DNA of 64,000 nucleotides from Actinomadura barringtoniae. Lineage in GTDB: Bacteria; Actinomycetota; Actinomycetes; Streptosporangiales; Streptosporangiaceae. The stretch covers positions 124,001 to 188,000 of the forward strand of contig NZ_JAGEOJ010000024.1 in the NCBI RefSeq assembly GCF_017573505.1, written 5' to 3'. Below the pieces are notes generated by a model that did not search any database, was not told the origin of the DNA, and saw nothing but the letters and a program-made list of their open reading frames with translations. Shown piece by piece: positions 49,985 to 60,637 of the stretch; within the stretch, counting starts at the first letter, position 1, and each line of letters begins with the position of its first letter. Both the position numbers and the translations under genes were made by a program.

Positions 49985-51523
49985 TCAGGTCGGGCGGCGG
50001 ACGGCGCGCATCACCGCGTCGGTGAGCGTGAGCTTGTGGCCGTCGTGCTCGACTGAACGTTCCGGGGCCGAGACGGTGACGTCCCACTCGGCCGGGTCGA
50101 GCACGGAGGCGATCTCCTCGCCCGTGAACATCAAGTGGGGGAGACGCGGGTACCGGACCGGCTGCTCCAGGTCCGCCGGATGGTGACCGACGATCAGGAG
50201 CGTCCCGCCCGGCCGAACGGACGCGGCCAGCCGGCGATGCAGGGCCTCGCGCACGGGCCGTGGCAGGTGAATGTACTGCGCCGACACCAGATCGAACTCC
50301 GCCGCCCCGGGCTCCCAGTCCGCCAGGTCGGCCTGATGCCAGGTGACGTCCACGCCCGCCTCGGCGGCACGCCGCGCAGCCCGTTCCAACGCGACGTCGG
50401 ACAGGTCGACCCCGGTGACCTTCCAGCCGCGCGACGCGAGCCAGATCGAGTCCGTGCCCGTGCCGCTCCCGACGTCGAGCGCCGTCCCGGCCGGGAGATC
50501 GGCGGCAGCAGCCGCCACCTGCGGATTCGGCTTGTCGCCCGTGCCGCGCTTCCCCGACCCGTACCGCTCATCCCAGTAGTCCCGCGACAGGACCTTCAGA
50601 GCAAGCCGCGTGTCCTCGGCGATGAGATCGGCGTTGATCGCTGCGCCCGCCGCCGCTCCTCCAGAAGCCGAGCTCACCACCTGGGCCGTGAGGTCGGCGG
50701 CGTTGCCCGCGACCCACACCCCGGGCGCCTCCGTCAGCCCCGTCGGATCGGCCGCGATCGACTCACCGAAGCCCATCGGATGAGGCGCCGGCGACAGACC
50801 AAGCCCCGCGAGCACACCGGAGTTGGCCACCATTCGCGGCACCACGACCACCGCCGAGCAGGCCACGACCGAACCGTCACCCAACCGCGCACCCGAGATC
50901 CGATCCTCGGCCACCTCCACCGATTCCACGATCCCCGCGATCACCTCGATGCCCCAGGCGTTCAGCTGGGCCGCCTGCTCCTCGCTCGGCGCGGCGGCGG
51001 TGTGCTGGAGGAACGTCACGTCCGGCGTCAGCTGCCGGAACATCATCGCCTGGTGCACCGCAAGGTCAGTGTTAATGGCGAGCACGGCGACGGGCTGATC
51101 GCGGACCTCCCACCCGTGGCAGTACGGGCAGTGCACGACATCGCGGCCCCAGCGTTCGGCCACCCCGGGAACGTCGGGCAGTTCGTCGGCGAGCCCGGTC
51201 GTCACCAGCAAACGCCGCGCCTCGATCGACCGGCCGTCGTCCAGCCTCACCTCGAACGGGCCGTCCGTACGGCGCGCCGCCACGGCCGTCCCCGGCACCA
51301 CGACCCCGCCGTAACGCTCGACCTCCGTACGCCCGATCTCGACGAGCTCGCGCGGGCCGATCCCGTCGCGGGACAAGAATCCGTGCACGCCCTCGGCGGG
51401 CGCGTTGCGCGGCGAGCCCGCGTCGATGACGACCACTGAACGCCGGGACCTGCCGAGCACCACCGCGCCGCTCAGCCCGGCGGCACCGCCGCCGATCACG
51501 GCGACATCGAATATCTCTGTCAT
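49985..51523 (-). CDS. Fusion of a thioredoxin-reductase-like flavoprotein and a class I methyltransferase
   Basis: A 512-residue bifunctional protein. Residues 1 to about 300 are an FAD/NAD(P) oxidoreductase: FAD motif VIGGGAAGLSGAVVLGR, the redox motif CPYC in VVHCPYCHGWEVRDQP, and the closing FAD motif APGVWVAGNAADLTAQV. Residues about 315-512 are a SAM methyltransferase with motif I TALDVGSGTGTDSIW near 350 and post-motif VTGVDLSDVALERA. This fusion exists in actinobacteria; its substrate is unknown, but linking redox and methyl transfer suggests detoxification of a thiol-reactive or metalloid compound. It is divergent from the second XRE-cupin gene, 50 bp away. The start is ATG at 51523. 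Confidence 0.92.
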   Translation of the reverse strand: MTEIFDVAVIGGGAAGLSGAVVLGRSRRSVVVIDAGSPRNAPAEGVHGFLSRDGIGPRELVEIGRTEVERYGGVVVPGTAVAARRTDGPFEVRLDDGRSIEARRLLVTTGLADELPDVPGVAERWGRDVVHCPYCHGWEVRDQPVAVLAINTDLAVHQAMMFRQLTPDVTFLQHTAAAPSEEQAAQLNAWGIEVIAGIVESVEVAEDRISGARLGDGSVVACSAVVVVPRMVANSGVLAGLGLSPAPHPMGFGESIAADPTGLTEAPGVWVAGNAADLTAQVVSSASGGAAAGAAINADLIAEDTRLALKVLSRDYWDERYGSGKRGTGDKPNPQVAAAAADLPAGTALDVGSGTGTDSIWLASRGWKVTGVDLSDVALERAARRAAEAGVDVTWHQADLADWEPGAAEFDLVSAQYIHLPRPVREALHRRLAASVRPGGTLLIVGHHPADLEQPVRYPRLPHLMFTGEEIASVLDPAEWDVTVSAPERSVEHDGHKLTLTDAVMRAVRRPT

Positions 51524-51554
51524 GGCGACCACGATCGATGCCCGCCGAAGAGAC

Positions 51555-51570
51555 GGCAGCTAAACTTGCC
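51555..51570. promoter_or_regulatory. Putative XRE-cupin operator, GGCA-N8-TGCC (second site)
   Basis: GGCAGCTAAACTTGCC lies 4 bp upstream of the XRE-cupin ATG and 32 bp from the TrxR-methyltransferase ATG. With flanking bases the arms are CGGCA/TGCCG. It has the same length and half-sites as the 36092-36107 site next to the first XRE-cupin gene. Confidence 0.65.
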
Positions 51571-51573
51571 GGA

Positions 51574-52170
51574 ATGGCAAACCTGGACGAGGTGCTTGCC
51601 GCGATAGGGCCCCGGCTGCGCGCGTTCCGCAAGCAGCGCGAGGCGACGCTGACCGACGTGGCGGACGCGACGGGGATCTCGGTGTCCACGCTGTCGCGGC
51701 TCGAGGCCGGTCGCCGCCGCCCCACGATCGAGCTGCTCCTCCCACTGGCCCAGGCGTACGGCGTCCAGATCGACGAGCTCATCGGCGCGCCGCCGACCGG
51801 TGACCCGCGCATCCATCTGCGTTCGCTGGACCACAAGGGCATGACGGTCATCCCGCTGTCGCAGCGGCCCGGCGGCGTTCAGGCGTACAAGGCGATCGTC
51901 CCGCCCGCGCGCCGCGCTCCCGGGCAGCGGGTGCACGAGGGCTATGAGTGGATGTACGTGCTCAGCGGCCGCCTGTTCCTGCTCCTCGGCGACCAGGAGA
52001 TGGTGCTGACCGAGGGCGAGGCGGTCGAGTTCGACACCCGCGTGCCCCACTGGTTCGACAGCGCCGACGACAACCCGGTCGAGATGCTCGTCCTGTTCGG
52101 CCGCGAAGGCCAGCGCGTCCACCTCCGCGCCCGCTCGATACGGAACGGCCGGCAGCCAGCGGCCAAGTAA
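51574..52170 (+). CDS. XRE-cupin transcriptional regulator (second copy)
   Basis: A 198-residue regulator with the same plan as the one at 35477: HTH at about 12-66 (FRKQREATLTDVADATGISV, LSRLEAGRRRPTIELLLPLA) and cupin at about 105-180 (VHEGYEWMYVLSGRLFLLLG, TRVPHWFDSADDNPVEMLVLFG). The ligand is unknown. ATG at 51574 starts almost on the putative operator, so autorepression would be tight. It is divergent from the TrxR-methyltransferase gene, its probable target. Confidence 0.92.
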   Translation: MANLDEVLAAIGPRLRAFRKQREATLTDVADATGISVSTLSRLEAGRRRPTIELLLPLAQAYGVQIDELIGAPPTGDPRIHLRSLDHKGMTVIPLSQRPGGVQAYKAIVPPARRAPGQRVHEGYEWMYVLSGRLFLLLGDQEMVLTEGEAVEFDTRVPHWFDSADDNPVEMLVLFGREGQRVHLRARSIRNGRQPAAK

Positions 52171-52195
52171 CGAGCAGCCAGGAGCCAGGGACGAG

Positions 52196-52982
52196 CTACG
52201 GAAGCGGGGACTCGTCCTTGAGGGCGCCGACCATGGCGGCGACCTGGCTGCGCGAGTTGAAGCCGAGCTTGCCCAGGATGTGCTCGACGTGGGGGTCGGC
52301 CGTGCGCTGGGAGATGACGAGCCGTTCGGCGATCTGCCGGTTGGACAGGCCGTCGGCGATTCCCGTTCGGCGGGTGTGCACAGCTCGTGGCTCCACTCGA
52401 TCGGGGCGCGCAGCGTCTGGTGGCGGGCCTGGGCGAACCGGGCTCCGGCCAGGGCCTGGAAGCGGTCGTCGAGTCGGCGCAGTATCTGCTCCAGCGGCAT
52501 CGTCCGCAGCCGTACGGCGGACAGCTCGATGGCCAGCGGTATGCCGTCCAGGCGGCGGCACAGCGCGATGACCTCGGCGCGGTTGTTCTCGCCGAGCGTG
52601 AACGTGGGCCGGCGGCCTGTGCGCGGGCCACGAACAGGGCGATGGTGTCGTTCGTGCTCTCCTCGGCGTCCGGACCGGGCAGTGGCATGGGCGGGATCGG
52701 CAGGACGACCTCGCCGGGCAGCCCCATCTGGTGCGCGGCCCGCAGCGCGATGCGCGTCTTGCCGACCCCGCTGGAGCCGGTCAGGGTGATCAGACGCGAC
52801 CGCGTGATGGCCTTGCGGACCGCCTCCAGCTCGACCGCACGGCCGATGAACGGGGTGGGCTCATGCCGCGCCCCGGCACGGGCCCAACCCCATTGCGTCA
52901 CTGCGCCACCGCTCTGCGTCACCTGACGCAGCGTCCCATCCCACCGGCCGGTCGGCAGCCCGTTCACCCGGAACGTCATCAA
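52196..52982 (-). pseudogene. LuxR-family ATPase regulator, degraded
   Basis: Three pieces of a large LuxR-type (STAND ATPase) regulator survive in different frames on the minus strand. First is an N-terminal piece with FIGRAVELEAVRKAITRSRL and Walker A TGSSGVGKTRIALRAA. Second is a mid piece with ALCRRLDGIPLAIELSAVRL and QILRRLDDRFQALAGA. Third is a C-terminal LuxR HTH with GLSNRQIAERLVISQRTADPHVEHI. Full members are about 750-950 residues; here the gene is shrunk to 790 bp with at least two frame changes and two large internal deletions. It is not expressed as a functional protein. Confidence 0.88.
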
Positions 52983-53014
52983 AGCCGTGGCCTTGCGGTC
53001 TTGTTCCGGTCGCC

Positions 53015-54520
53015 TCAGGTATCGGCGAGGACACCTTGCCTGGACTCCTGAACGGGAGAGGCGACCGGCGCGGGACGGCGGACCAGGACCAGAGCAACGA
53101 CGGCTGCGGCCAGGCCGATGGCTCCGGCGGTGAGGAAGGTGGCGTTCAGCCCCGAGGCGAACGCCGCGTGAACGAGCGAGGCGTGCTCTGGGCTCTGCGC
53201 CATGACCTGGGCCGCCTTACCGCCGGTGAGAGCGGTCGTGGCGGCGGCGACGTCGGGGACCTTGTGGTCGAGCGAGCCTTCCAGCGTCGTACGGAAGACG
53301 GTGCCGAACACGGCGACGGAGGCGGCGAAGCCCAGCTGGCGGCAGGTGCTGATCGCCCCGGCCGCCATGCCGCCGCGTTCCATCGGCACCGAAGCCATCC
53401 CCGCCGCCGTCACGTTCGGCATGACCACGCCGACGCCCGCGCCGACCACGGCGAAACCCGGCATGACCGCGCTCCAGCCCGAGCCGGAGGTGAGGACCGC
53501 CTGAGCCATGACGCCGGCGCCGATGAGGAGCATCCCGGCACCGACCGTCCAGCGCGGCGAGACGGCGTGCAGGTAGCGGCCCGACAGCCAGGAGACCACG
53601 AACGACACCGCCGGGATCGGCAGGATCACCAGCCCCGCCTCGATCGCGCCCAGCCCCTGGACGGACTGCAGCCAGAGCGAGGTGTACATCAGGTAGGCGA
53701 ACGCGGCGCCCGACATCGCCAGCGAGGCGATCATGATGCCGGTGAACGAGGGCGAGCGGAAGAGCCGCAGGTCGAGGATGGGATGCGGGCTGCGGAACTC
53801 CATCGCCACGAAGGCGATGAGGGCGACCGCGCCGACGGCGAACATGCCGAGCGTGCCGGGCGCCGCCCAGCCGTCCTCACCGGCGCGGGTCAGGCCGTAG
53901 ACGGTCGTGCCCGCAGCGGCGGCGAACAGCGCCATGCCCGGCAGGTCGATCCGCCGCGCCTCGGGGTTGCGCGACTCGGCCACCACGCGCAGGGTCAGCG
54001 CCACCGCGACGACGCTCACGGGCAGGTTGACCAGGAACGTCGCGCGCCACCCGAACTGCTCGGTCAGCAGCCCGCCCAGGATCGGCCCGATCCCGGACGC
54101 CGCGCCGCTGACCGCTCCCCACACGCCGAACGCCACGCCTCGGTCGCGTCCGGAATAGGAGGCGTTGACCAGCGCCACCGTCGTGGCGAACATCATCGCC
54201 GCGCCCGCGCCCTGAACGCCTCGCGCGGCGATGAGCGATGCGGCGTTCGGCGCCAGCCCGCACGCCAGCGACGACGCGGCGAAGACGACCAGGCCCGCGA
54301 CGTAGACGGCGCGACGGCCCAGCAGGTCCGCCAGTCCACCCGCGCCCAGCAGCAGAGCGGCCAGCGCCAGCGCGTAGACGTCCATCACCCATTGCAGGGA
54401 GGAGAAGGACGCCTTCAGCGACGTCGTCATGTCGGGCATCGCCACGGTCACGATGTTGACGTCCACCAGCAGCATGAACGTGCCCAGGCTGACCGCGGTC
54501 AGCGGTCCCCACTTGCCCAT
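53015..54520 (-). CDS. MFS transporter, DHA2 family
   Basis: A 501-residue exporter with about 14 helices. Helix 1 carries MLLVDVNIVTVAMPDM, motif A is GAGGLADLLGRRAVY and motif C lies in GAASGIGPILGGLLTEQFGWR. It has a strong ribosome site (AGGAGG 7 nt before ATG at 54520). It is divergent from an Lrp-like regulator, with a CACTG-N7-CAGTG inverted repeat between them, so Lrp-type control by an amino acid or other small ligand is likely. Substrate unknown. Confidence 0.92.
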   Translation of the reverse strand: MGKWGPLTAVSLGTFMLLVDVNIVTVAMPDMTTSLKASFSSLQWVMDVYALALAALLLGAGGLADLLGRRAVYVAGLVVFAASSLACGLAPNAASLIAARGVQGAGAAMMFATTVALVNASYSGRDRGVAFGVWGAVSGAASGIGPILGGLLTEQFGWRATFLVNLPVSVVAVALTLRVVAESRNPEARRIDLPGMALFAAAAGTTVYGLTRAGEDGWAAPGTLGMFAVGAVALIAFVAMEFRSPHPILDLRLFRSPSFTGIMIASLAMSGAAFAYLMYTSLWLQSVQGLGAIEAGLVILPIPAVSFVVSWLSGRYLHAVSPRWTVGAGMLLIGAGVMAQAVLTSGSGWSAVMPGFAVVGAGVGVVMPNVTAAGMASVPMERGGMAAGAISTCRQLGFAASVAVFGTVFRTTLEGSLDHKVPDVAAATTALTGGKAAQVMAQSPEHASLVHAAFASGLNATFLTAGAIGLAAAVVALVLVRRPAPVASPVQESRQGVLADT

Positions 54521-54603
54521 TGAGATCCTCCTGATCGGTCCTAGACAGACACCTCAACCATCAGGACTCGGCTGCGAGGAAACCACTCAGACGCCATTGA
54601 TCT

Positions 54604-54620
54604 CACTGATTTCGACAGTG
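54604..54620. promoter_or_regulatory. Putative operator between MFS and Lrp genes
   Basis: CACTG (54604-54608) and CAGTG (54616-54620) form a perfect inverted repeat with a 7-bp spacer, 9 bp upstream of the first Lrp GTG. It is set in the comparatively AT-rich stretch 54595-54630. Confidence 0.5.
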
Positions 54621-54628
54621 GATATGCT

Positions 54629-55612
54629 GTGGTGGTGAAATCCGACATGGCGGACGAGCTCGACCGGAAGCTGATCCAGGCGCTCCAGCTCGACGGGCGC
54701 GCCCCGTTCAGCCGCATCGCCGAGGTGCTGGGCGTCTCCGATCAGACGATCGCCCGCCGCTACCGCAGGCTGCGCTCGAGCGACATCCTGCGGATCGTCG
54801 GGGTCCCGCCGGTCGGGTACGTCGCGCACGGCCGCTGGCTGCTGCGGCTCAGGTGCGCTCCGGGCGGAGCGCGCAACGTCGCCGCCGCGCTCGCCCGCCG
54901 CCCCGACACCACCTGGGTGCAGCTCGTCTCGGGTGGCACCGAGATCCTCTGCGTCGTGCGCGCCCGCAGCGAGTACGAGAGCGAGGAGCTGCTGCTGGAC
55001 CGGTTCCCGCGCGGGGCCCGGATCGTCGCCATCGCCGCGCAGTCGATCCTGCACACCTACTACGGTTCGCCGCTCATCATCCGCAGCATGGACGCCCTCA
55101 CCGCCGACGAGGCCGAGCGGCTGCGCCCGGCTCCCGTTCCCGAGGAGGTGGACGAGATCCTCGACCTCGACCCCGGCGACCAGCGGCTCATGGAGGTTCT
55201 GGCGCGCGACGGCAGGGCCGGGCTGGCCGAGCTCGCGTCGGCCACCGGCTGGTCGCAGTCCACCGTCGGCCGCCGCCTCGAGCATCTGCGCGCGACCGGG
55301 CTCCTGCGCTACTACGCCGAGTTCGAGCTGCCCTACGTCGGCCTGCACACCGCGGCCCGCCTCTGGATCACCGTGCCGCCCGCCGAGCTTGTCGCCACCG
55401 GGCAGGCGCTGGCCGAGCATCGCGAGGTGGTGTTCGCCGCGGCCACCACCGGCTCCACCAACCTGGCCGTGCAGGTCGTCTGCCGCAACTCCCGCGACCT
55501 CTACCGCTACCTCACCGAACGCGTCGCCGCACTGCCCGCCATCACCCACGTGGAGACGTCGCCGATCGTGCAGAACATCAAGCGCGTCGGCGCGCTGCTC
55601 ACTCAACCGTGA
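54629..55612 (+). CDS. Lrp/AsnC family regulator, tandem-domain type
   Basis: A 327-residue protein with two complete Lrp/AsnC units. HTH 1 is at about 10-55 (DRKLIQALQLDGRAPFSRIAE, VSDQTIARRYRRL); HTH 2 at about 180-230 (DQRLMEVLARDGRAGLAELAS, SQSTVGRRLEHLRATG). Each is followed by a RAM-like alpha/beta ligand domain. Double-headed Lrp proteins are common in actinomycetes. Start may be GTG at 54629 or ATG at 54647 (MADELDRK), where homology begins. Its likely target is the divergent MFS gene. Confidence 0.9.
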   Translation: MVVKSDMADELDRKLIQALQLDGRAPFSRIAEVLGVSDQTIARRYRRLRSSDILRIVGVPPVGYVAHGRWLLRLRCAPGGARNVAAALARRPDTTWVQLVSGGTEILCVVRARSEYESEELLLDRFPRGARIVAIAAQSILHTYYGSPLIIRSMDALTADEAERLRPAPVPEEVDEILDLDPGDQRLMEVLARDGRAGLAELASATGWSQSTVGRRLEHLRATGLLRYYAEFELPYVGLHTAARLWITVPPAELVATGQALAEHREVVFAAATTGSTNLAVQVVCRNSRDLYRYLTERVAALPAITHVETSPIVQNIKRVGALLTQP

Positions 55613-55670
55613 CTGGGCATGTCCAGAGCGGTCAGGATGATGAAAATGATCGCGCCTGCGTCCCTGAGTC

Positions 55671-56446
55671 TTACCGGGAGGCGGCGCGTTTGAAGAGATG
55701 CTTCGACCACGCGTAGCCGACGATGGTCAGCGCGACGCACGAGCCGACGGCCTGGGCCGCGCTGTCGCCGATCGGGGTGCCGAGGAGCAGGCCGCGCAGC
55801 GTCTCGGTTAGCGGCGTGAACGGCTGGTGCGCGGCGAACCAGCGCAGCCAGGCGGGCATCGTCTCGGTCGGCACGAAGCCGCTGCCGAGGAACGGCAGGA
55901 CCAGCAGGAACATCGGCGTATTGCTCGCGCTCTCGACGGACTTGGCGACGAGGCCGAGTCCCACGACGAGCCAGGTGAGCGCCAGCGAGAACCCGGCGAG
56001 CAGACCGGCGACCGCCAGCCACTCGATCGGCGTCGCGTTCGGCCGGAAACCGATCAGGACGGCGACGCCGGTGACGACCGCGATGCCCAGCAGCGCATGC
56101 ACGACGCTCCCGATGACATGCCCCGACAGCAGGGACGGCTGCCAGATCGGCATGGTGCGGAAGCGGGCGACGATCCCCGTGGTCATGTCGATCGCGACGG
56201 CCACGGCGGTGCCCTGTGAGGCCGAGGCCATCGCCATCAGGATGATGCCGGGCGTCACGTACGCGATGTAGGTCTCGCGGCCGCCGGACGCGCCACCGAT
56301 CCCGTTGCCCAGGGTCGCGCCGAAGACGTAGACGAACAGCAGCAGGAACACCACGGGCATGCCGAGGAGCATCAGCGTCATCGTCGGGTAGCGCCGCATG
56401 TGGCGCAGGTTGCGGCGCAGCATCGTCGCCGAGTCGTTGAGGGGGT

Positions 56447-56450
<4 letters not shown>
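55671..56450 (-). CDS. ABC-2 type transporter permease (second DrrB-like)
   Basis: A 259-residue membrane protein with six helices. RRNLRHMRRYPTMTLMLLGMP is the N-terminal helix-loop, GIILMAMASASQGTAVAVAID and TTGIVARFRTMPIWQPSLLSG are the coupling region typical of DrrB-type permeases, and LRWFAAHQPFTPLTETLRGLL precedes the last helices. It overlaps the ATP-binding gene by 4 nt (ATGA), so the two are made together. Substrate unknown; drug or lipid export is likely. Confidence 0.92.
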
Positions 56451-57421
<971 letters not shown>

Positions 57422-57489
57422 GCGGCTCACGCTGGAGGGCGCCGCTGACAGGGCACTGAAATCCGGCTGATGGCGCCTATCAGCGCGCG

Positions 57490-60400
57490 TCAGAGCGTGC
57501 GGAGGCGTTCGAGCGCCGCCGCGCGCGGCATCAGGGCGCCCTGGTCGAACGCCTGGGCGTAGGCCGGTGTCCCGAGCCGCTCGGTGAGGTCATCGACCAG
57601 CTCGCGCAGCTCGGGATCGCCCTGGTCGAACGTTCCGCGAACGACCTGGCTCAGCCCGAGGGCGGTCGCCGCGCCGGCCGCGTCCCCCTCCTGCGCCAGC
57701 AGCCGTGCGAGCAGTTCGGCGCCCGGCGCCGCCATGTAACTGAGCGCCGCGCCCGCTGCCATCGCCCAGGGAAGAAGCTCCCTCGCCGCCGCGGTGTCGC
57801 CGGTGTCGATCCTGATGGCCGACCGGACCGGGACGATGTGGATCGCGGCGGTCTGCTCGGCGGCGGGCATCCCCTGGACGATCGACTCCAGGTGCCGGAG
57901 CGTCCGCTCGGCGCGATCCGGCTCGCCGTTGCGGCGGTGCAGGTCCGCCAGGCCGACGAGTGCCTCGATCCGCAGATGAGGGTGGCCGCGTTCGACGCCT
58001 TGCCGCAGAGCGGCCTCCAGGTCCCGTCGCGCACCGTCGAGGTCGCCCGCGCGCAGCCGCTGGGTGCCCAGCCGGGCCAGGTACGAGATCTCCTCGTCCC
58101 AGCCGATCTCGGAGGCGAGCGCGGCGCACCGCTCCAGCGCGGCGATCGCCTGCTCGTGCTGTCCCTGAACGGCGTGGTCCTGCGCGACCCCGGCCAGCGT
58201 GAACGTCAGACCGAACCGGTCCCCGACCGCCTCGCACAGCCGGAGCGCTCTCGTACGTTCGACGGCCGCGCCCGCCCAGTCGCCCTGGTCGTTACGGAAG
58301 ACGGACCGGAACCAGGCCGCGAAGGCCCCGCCCCACCCGTCCGGGCGGGCTTCCGCGGCGCGGAGCTGGCGCTCGGCCAGCTTCTGGTCGCCGATGAAGT
58401 AGGCCATGGGCGCCGTCATGATGAGCAGCATCGGATGGCGGTCCAGTGCGCCCGTGCCGATGCAGTCCTCGATGACCGAGCGCACCTGGTCGGGATCGGC
58501 GGCCGTCCCGTCCTTGCCCGGCATCCGGTACATCGCGATGAACGCCGCCCGGTGGTGGGCCGGGACGGCGTCGCCGAAGGCGAGCACCTCGGCGACGAGC
58601 CCATCCGCCCTGGCGTCCATGCGCAACGTCTGCCAGTGCCGGAGCAGCGAGCCTGCGAGCCGCGCCGCGGCATCCGCGTCGCCGTCACCGATGGCGGTCC
58701 GCAGGGCGGAGATCAGGTTGTCGTACTCGGCGTCGAACCACCGCATCGACGGCAGCTGCTCCCGGGTGTGGACGCGACGTTCATGCTCCTCGGCCATCGC
58801 CAGGAAGTATCGAACGAACCGGTCGGTGAGGGCCTCGCGGTCGTGCGACTGCTCGCTCGCGTACGCGCGGACGGTCTCCAGCATCCGGTAACGCTGCCCG
58901 TCCCACTGCACCAGCGACTTCTCCACCAGCGAGCCGAGCACGTAGACGACGTCGCCCTCGGGCAGCGTCTCGTCCGCGCACACGGCCTCCAGCGCGGCCA
59001 CCCCGGTGCCACCGGGGAAGATCGACAGTCGTCCGGCCAGCAGCCGCTCCTGTTCGGTCAGCAGGTCCCAGCTCCACTCGACGACCGCCCGCAGTGTCCG
59101 GTGGCGCGGCAGAGCGGCCCTGCTGCCCGAGGTCAACAGCCGGAACCGGTCGTCCAGGTGGTGTGCGATCTGCTCGGCGGTCATCGAACGCAGCCGCGCG
59201 GCCGCCAGTTCCAGCGCCAGCGGCAGGCCATCCAGCCGCCGGCAGATGTCGACGACCGGCCCGGCCGTCGCCTCGCCGGGCTCGAAACCCGGCCGCACGG
59301 CCTGAGCCCGGTCGACGAACAGCCGTACGCCTGCCGGCAGATTCAGCGGATCAAGACGGCACAGCGCCTCGCCGGTGATCGCCAGCGGTTCCCGGCTGGT
59401 CGCCAGGATCGCCAGTCGTGGCAGCCGGGCCAGCAGCCGGTCGGCGAATTCCGCGGCGGCGCTCACCACGTGCTCACAGTTGTCCAGCACCAGGACCGCG
59501 GCCTCAGGGCCGATCAACTCCACCAGCTGATCGAGAGCGTCCTGCCGTTCACCGCTCAGGCGCACCTGACCGGAGCTGAGCACGCCCAGCACCGCCGCCG
59601 AGATCTCGTCGCTCGCGGGAACGACGACACCGGCCAGCGGAACGAACCACATCCTGCCCTGCTCGTGAGCCGGATGCCGGGCCGCCGCCTCGACGGCCAG
59701 CCGTGTCTTCCCGACGCCGCCCGGCCCGGCGATCGTGACCAGCCGGGCGGTCGCGAGCCGTTCGGCCAGCAGCTTCAGCTCCGCGTCCCGGCCTGTGAAG
59801 CTGGTGAGCTGCGCGGGCAGCCGTCCGGGCGCGAGCTTCGGACGAGCGGCCGGCTGGTCGAGCTCGCCGCGCAGCATCGCCAGGTGAACCTGCCGCAGGT
59901 CGGCTCCGGGATCGACACCGAGCTGATCGGCGAGCGCACCGCGGATCTCCTCGTACGCGGCGATCGCAGCCGCCTGCCGTCCCGCGGCGTTGAGGGCGCG
60001 CATCCGCAGTCCGGCCAGCCGCTCGCGCAGCGGATGAGCGCTGGCCGAGGCCTCCAGGTCGGCCAGCACCTCATCGTGGCGCCTCAGCCGCAACGCCGCC
60101 TCGAAGCGGTCTTCGACGGCGCCCAGCCGCAGCTCCTCCAGCCGTGCGGCCTCCGCACGGACGAACACCGCGTCTGGAAGATCACCCAGCGCGGACCCGG
60201 TCCAGAGGTCCAGCGCCGCGTCGAGGCCGGCCACGGCGACGGCGGGCCGGTCGTCGGCCAGCTCTCGGCGCCCTCGCGCGGCCAGTTCCTCGAAGCGCCG
60301 GGCGTCCAGATCAGCTGTGAGCCGGTAGCCACCGGCCGCGAACTCCACCGCCTCGCCGCCCACGGCCTTGCGCAGCCGTGACACCAGCGCCTGCAGAGCA

Positions 60401-60597
60401 TTGGCCGCGTCGGCGAGCGAGTCGGCCCCCCAGAGGTCGTCGATCAGCGTCTCGGACGGCACCGGCCTGCCGCGGGCCAACGCCAGCCGGGCCAGCAGCA
60501 GGCGGACCCGGGCGCCGGGCATCTCGATCGGCGACCCTTCGGAATGGGCACGGACCGGCCCCAGCACCATCACCCGAAGCCCACCGTCGCCGCTCAC
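57490..60597 (-). CDS. AfsR/SARP-type regulator (BTAD, STAND ATPase, TPR)
   Basis: A 1035-residue transcriptional activator. An OmpR-like winged helix (about 8-95) is followed by a bacterial transcriptional activation domain (about 100-245, FVRAEAARLEELRLGAVEDRF, then the closing AYEEIRGALADQLGVDPGADL). An NB-ARC/STAND ATPase starts near 268 with Walker A GPGGVGKTRLA at about 290 and the strand VLVLDNCEHV. The C-terminal half is TPR-like. GTG at 60597 is the start. Such regulators switch on secondary-metabolite or export genes; the ABC pair immediately downstream is the obvious candidate target. Confidence 0.93.
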   Translation of the reverse strand: MSGDGGLRVMVLGPVRAHSEGSPIEMPGARVRLLLARLALARGRPVPSETLIDDLWGADSLADAANALQALVSRLRKAVGGEAVEFAAGGYRLTADLDARRFEELAARGRRELADDRPAVAVAGLDAALDLWTGSALGDLPDAVFVRAEAARLEELRLGAVEDRFEAALRLRRHDEVLADLEASASAHPLRERLAGLRMRALNAAGRQAAAIAAYEEIRGALADQLGVDPGADLRQVHLAMLRGELDQPAARPKLAPGRLPAQLTSFTGRDAELKLLAERLATARLVTIAGPGGVGKTRLAVEAAARHPAHEQGRMWFVPLAGVVVPASDEISAAVLGVLSSGQVRLSGERQDALDQLVELIGPEAAVLVLDNCEHVVSAAAEFADRLLARLPRLAILATSREPLAITGEALCRLDPLNLPAGVRLFVDRAQAVRPGFEPGEATAGPVVDICRRLDGLPLALELAAARLRSMTAEQIAHHLDDRFRLLTSGSRAALPRHRTLRAVVEWSWDLLTEQERLLAGRLSIFPGGTGVAALEAVCADETLPEGDVVYVLGSLVEKSLVQWDGQRYRMLETVRAYASEQSHDREALTDRFVRYFLAMAEEHERRVHTREQLPSMRWFDAEYDNLISALRTAIGDGDADAAARLAGSLLRHWQTLRMDARADGLVAEVLAFGDAVPAHHRAAFIAMYRMPGKDGTAADPDQVRSVIEDCIGTGALDRHPMLLIMTAPMAYFIGDQKLAERQLRAAEARPDGWGGAFAAWFRSVFRNDQGDWAGAAVERTRALRLCEAVGDRFGLTFTLAGVAQDHAVQGQHEQAIAALERCAALASEIGWDEEISYLARLGTQRLRAGDLDGARRDLEAALRQGVERGHPHLRIEALVGLADLHRRNGEPDRAERTLRHLESIVQGMPAAEQTAAIHIVPVRSAIRIDTGDTAAARELLPWAMAAGAALSYMAAPGAELLARLLAQEGDAAGAATALGLSQVVRGTFDQGDPELRELVDDLTERLGTPAYAQAFDQGALMPRAAALERLRTL

Positions 60598-60637
60598 CTA
60601 CCTATTGATACCGCCTGTCGCACGGGCCCGCCGCCGG

